Origin: Prevotella sp. E15-22
GTDB taxonomy: Bacteria; Bacteroidota; Bacteroidia; Bacteroidales; Bacteroidaceae
Direction of reading: 5' to 3'
DNA length: 64,000 nucleotides
Assembly: GCF_023204875.1 (NCBI RefSeq)
Contig: NZ_CP096247.1
Span: 1,860,001 to 1,924,000 of the forward strand
Shown: positions 62,034 through 64,000 of the stretch, piece by piece
How positions within the stretch are numbered: the first letter of the stretch is position 1
How the letters are laid out: each line of letters begins with the position of its first letter
Position numbers and translations under genes: made by a program
Notes under the pieces: model-generated
Seen by the model: only the letters and a program-made list of their open reading frames with translations
What the model was told of the DNA's origin: nothing
Database searches by the model: none

Positions 62034-63065
62034 ATGACACAGAATACTAAATTCGTGACTTTCGGAGAGTTGCTGCTACGTTTCTCTAAACAGAACCACC
62101 AGCGACTTTCTCAGGGCGACTACTTTACCAGCAAGTACGGTGGCAGCGAAGCTAACGTAGCAGTATCACTAGCCACACTCGGCGACACGGTAGAGTACGT
62201 TACTCGACTACCAGAGACCCCAGTAGGACATGCTGGTGCTCAAAACTTAATGCAGTTGGGTGTTGGCTGTCGTTATATTCAATGGGGCGGTCAACGCATC
62301 GGCACTTATTATATGGAACCAGCTGCAGGCATGCGTTCGGCCAAGGTAATATACGATCGTGCAGATTCCGCCTGTTCGGAAATAAAACCAGGTATGATTC
62401 CTTGGCACGAGATTCTAAAAGATGCTTCTGTTCTTCATGTGTCGGGCATTACGGCTGCCATTTCACAATGCACTGCAGATGCCACATTCGAAGCACTCGA
62501 CATTGCCGACGAGATGGGAGTCAAAGTTGCCTTCGACATTAATTATCGCAAGAATCTATGGAAATATGGTGCCGAACCACGAGAGACACTAAAGCGCATT
62601 CTGTCACGCTGTGACATGATGTTTGGCGATGCCATTGAGTTTGAATGGATATGCGAGCGCAAGCAACCTCCTTTCACAGCCCTTGACACAAAGTTTGAAA
62701 TGCAGATGAACGAGTATCGAGAATGGTTCGACGATTTGCACCGCGAATTTCCTCGCTGTCGCAAATGGCTCATGGGCATGCGCAATATGGTAGCATCAAA
62801 CAGACATCTATTAACGGCCCTTTTATGGACTGACGGAGAACTGCTCAAAGCACCTATCTACGACATCAACGGTGTTGTAGACCCCTCTGGTGTTGGTGAT
62901 GCTTTCATGGCAGGATTACTGCATGCTACAGAAGCATTTCCTGATAACAATGAATATCAGCTGAACTACGCGCTAGCCGCCTCAACGCTTAAGAACACCA
63001 TTCCAGGTGATTTCAACTTGGCCACTGACGAGGAGATTCAAGAACTTATCAAACAAAATATCTAA
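62034..63065 (+). CDS. kdgK: 2-dehydro-3-deoxygluconokinase, PfkB family
   Basis: Phosphorylates 2-keto-3-deoxygluconate in uronate breakdown. 343 residues of the ribokinase fold: FVTFGELLLRFSK, YGGSEANVAVSLATLG, the DINYRKNLW block and the catalytic DPSGVGDAFMAGLLHA (GVGD in place of the usual GAGD). Fits the Bacteroidetes KdgK type; other sugar kinases of the family are possible. Together with uxaC at 8688 it suggests a hexuronate route. 6 bp before the next gene. Confidence 0.83.
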   Translation: MTQNTKFVTFGELLLRFSKQNHQRLSQGDYFTSKYGGSEANVAVSLATLGDTVEYVTRLPETPVGHAGAQNLMQLGVGCRYIQWGGQRIGTYYMEPAAGMRSAKVIYDRADSACSEIKPGMIPWHEILKDASVLHVSGITAAISQCTADATFEALDIADEMGVKVAFDINYRKNLWKYGAEPRETLKRILSRCDMMFGDAIEFEWICERKQPPFTALDTKFEMQMNEYREWFDDLHREFPRCRKWLMGMRNMVASNRHLLTALLWTDGELLKAPIYDINGVVDPSGVGDAFMAGLLHATEAFPDNNEYQLNYALAASTLKNTIPGDFNLATDEEIQELIKQNI

Positions 63066-63071
63066 AAGACA

Positions 63072-64000
63072 ATGTTAACAGAAAAAGATCTAAAGCAGAT
63101 TGCCCAACGCGGCATCAGCAAAGAGCAACTAGAAACACAGCTAAAAGAGTTTGAGACAGGCTTTCCTTTCCTAAAACTGGAGGCAGCAGCCTCCGTGGGG
63201 AACGGTATCGTGACTCCCAATGAGAATGAGCGCAAGGAGTATGTTGACGCATGGGAAGCATACAAGGCAGAAGGACATCGGGTGGTAAAGTTTGTACCAG
63301 CCTCTGGTGCAGCCAGTCGCATGTTCAAGAATATGTTCGCCTTTGTCGACGCCAACTACGACGTACCCACCACAGATTTCGAGAAGAAATACTTCGATGA
63401 GATTGAGAAATTTGCTTTCTACGATGCTCTTAATGACGTATGTGTGAAGAACGAGGGCATGGGAATCAAAGCCCTGATGGCCGAAGGCAAATACAAAGCA
63501 GTGGCAGCCAATATGCTAAAACCTGAAGGATTGAACTACGGACAGTTGCCTAAAGGCATGTTGCTTTTCCACAAATATGCAGAGGGCGCACGCACGCCTA
63601 TGGAGGAACATCTTGTTGAAGGAGCTCTCTATGCTGCTTCCAATGGCGAGGCTCATGTTCACTTCACTGTAAGCCACGATCATCTGGCCTATTTTAAAGC
63701 CAAGGTAGCAGAAAAAGCCGACATGTTTGCAAAGAAGTACGGCATTAAATACGATATCACCTTCTCAGAACAGAAGCCAAGCACAGATACTGTTGCCGCT
63801 AATCCAGACAACACACCTTTCCGTGAATCTGACGGTTCATTGCTGTTCCGTCCTGGTGGCCATGGAGCACTCATCGAGAACCTTAACGAGATTAAGGCCG
63901 ATGTCATTTTCATTAAGAACATCGACAACGTGGTACCCGATCGTTTGAAGCCAGAAACTGTAGAGTGGAAACAAGTCATTGCAGGCGTACTCGTTAGCCT
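63072..64000 (+). CDS. DUF4301 family protein (partial, runs off the window)
   Basis: The ATG at 63072 opens a frame without stop to the window end, about 309 codons: MLTEKDLKQIAQRGISKEQL, ETGFPFLKLEAAASVGNGI, VVKFVPASGAASRMFKNMF, LPKGMLLFHKY and LFRPGGHGALIENLNEI. This matches DUF4301, a Bacteroidetes family of about 500 residues whose function is not known; the glycine-rich PGGHGALIENL looks like a nucleotidyl- or phosphate-binding loop, which is inference. Translationally close to kdgK. Confidence 0.78.
   Translation, partial: MLTEKDLKQIAQRGISKEQLETQLKEFETGFPFLKLEAAASVGNGIVTPNENERKEYVDAWEAYKAEGHRVVKFVPASGAASRMFKNMFAFVDANYDVPTTDFEKKYFDEIEKFAFYDALNDVCVKNEGMGIKALMAEGKYKAVAANMLKPEGLNYGQLPKGMLLFHKYAEGARTPMEEHLVEGALYAASNGEAHVHFTVSHDHLAYFKAKVAEKADMFAKKYGIKYDITFSEQKPSTDTVAANPDNTPFRESDGSLLFRPGGHGALIENLNEIKADVIFIKNIDNVVPDRLKPETVEWKQVIAGVLVS

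Noticed and set aside
1..64000. CRISPR arrays, insertion sequences, prophage or defence islands
   Set aside because: No regularly spaced repeats, transposase, integrase or phage genes were seen on either strand.

Overview
This window is a bacterial chromosome segment from the order Bacteroidales, most likely Prevotellaceae (Prevotella/Segatella type). The evidence is many promoters of the Bacteroidetes type (TTTG, about 20 bp, TAnnTTTG), a type IX secretion plug-domain protein, a Bacteroides-type serine palmitoyltransferase, a Nudix-family AraR in an arabinose operon, and lineage-typical families (DUF1015, DUF4301, DUF5103). Almost all of it is housekeeping chromosome. I see no insertion sequence, prophage, CRISPR array, rRNA or integrase. 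Genus assignment is inference; the phylum-level call is strong.

Layout. 1-821: rpsF-rpsR-rplI ribosomal operon (minus, rplI cut by the window edge). 949-1128: a small membrane protein. 1194-8593 (minus): manA, carB, carA, glmS. 8688-12786 (minus): HAD phosphatase, panB, an MFS transporter and uxaC, bounded by a perfect promoter and a terminator. 12965-14272: rsmG and a metallo-beta-lactamase-fold hydrolase. 14362-22836: a nine-gene run phoH-purC-menG-aroE-TPM protein-lemA-purM-prfA-pyrF. 23010-23607: rplU-rpmA with a structured leader. 23774-25745: queC and a T9SS plug-like gene, diverging from a perfectly symmetric promoter. 25749-28205: a membrane-anchored AraC-type regulator. 28329-31256: tRNA-Pro, serine palmitoyltransferase, a divergent lipid kinase, a Cys-rich mini-protein, tRNA-Cys and tRNA-Ser. 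31381-37062: ettA; serC-serA-DUF1015-IMPACT operon. 37284-41122 (minus): DUF4375 gene, smpB, a GH-like lipid-free secreted hydrolase and a DbpA-like helicase.

41318-56002 is a coherent pentose-use locus: mutarotase, XylE-like symporter, SSS symporter, araR, araD, araA, then araB-tkt, and, after a lipoprotein and a TPR-AraC membrane regulator, rpiB. L-arabinose enters by a symporter, is isomerised (AraA), phosphorylated (AraB) and epimerised (AraD) to D-xylulose-5-phosphate, which transketolase and RpiB pass into the pentose phosphate pathway. 56058-64000: a GH2 beta-galactosidase behind rmuC, a RelA-type (p)ppGpp synthetase, kdgK and a partial DUF4301 gene. uxaC and kdgK together point to hexuronate use, although they lie far apart.

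No wholly new system is obvious. The most interesting signals are regulatory: a 19-bp extended promoter shared by translation genes, near-leaderless promoters, a dyad-symmetric divergent promoter, a hairpin that encloses the manA promoter, a relay of ATGA-overlapping mini-ORFs before a regulator gene, and two membrane-tethered AraC regulators that lack kinase domains.
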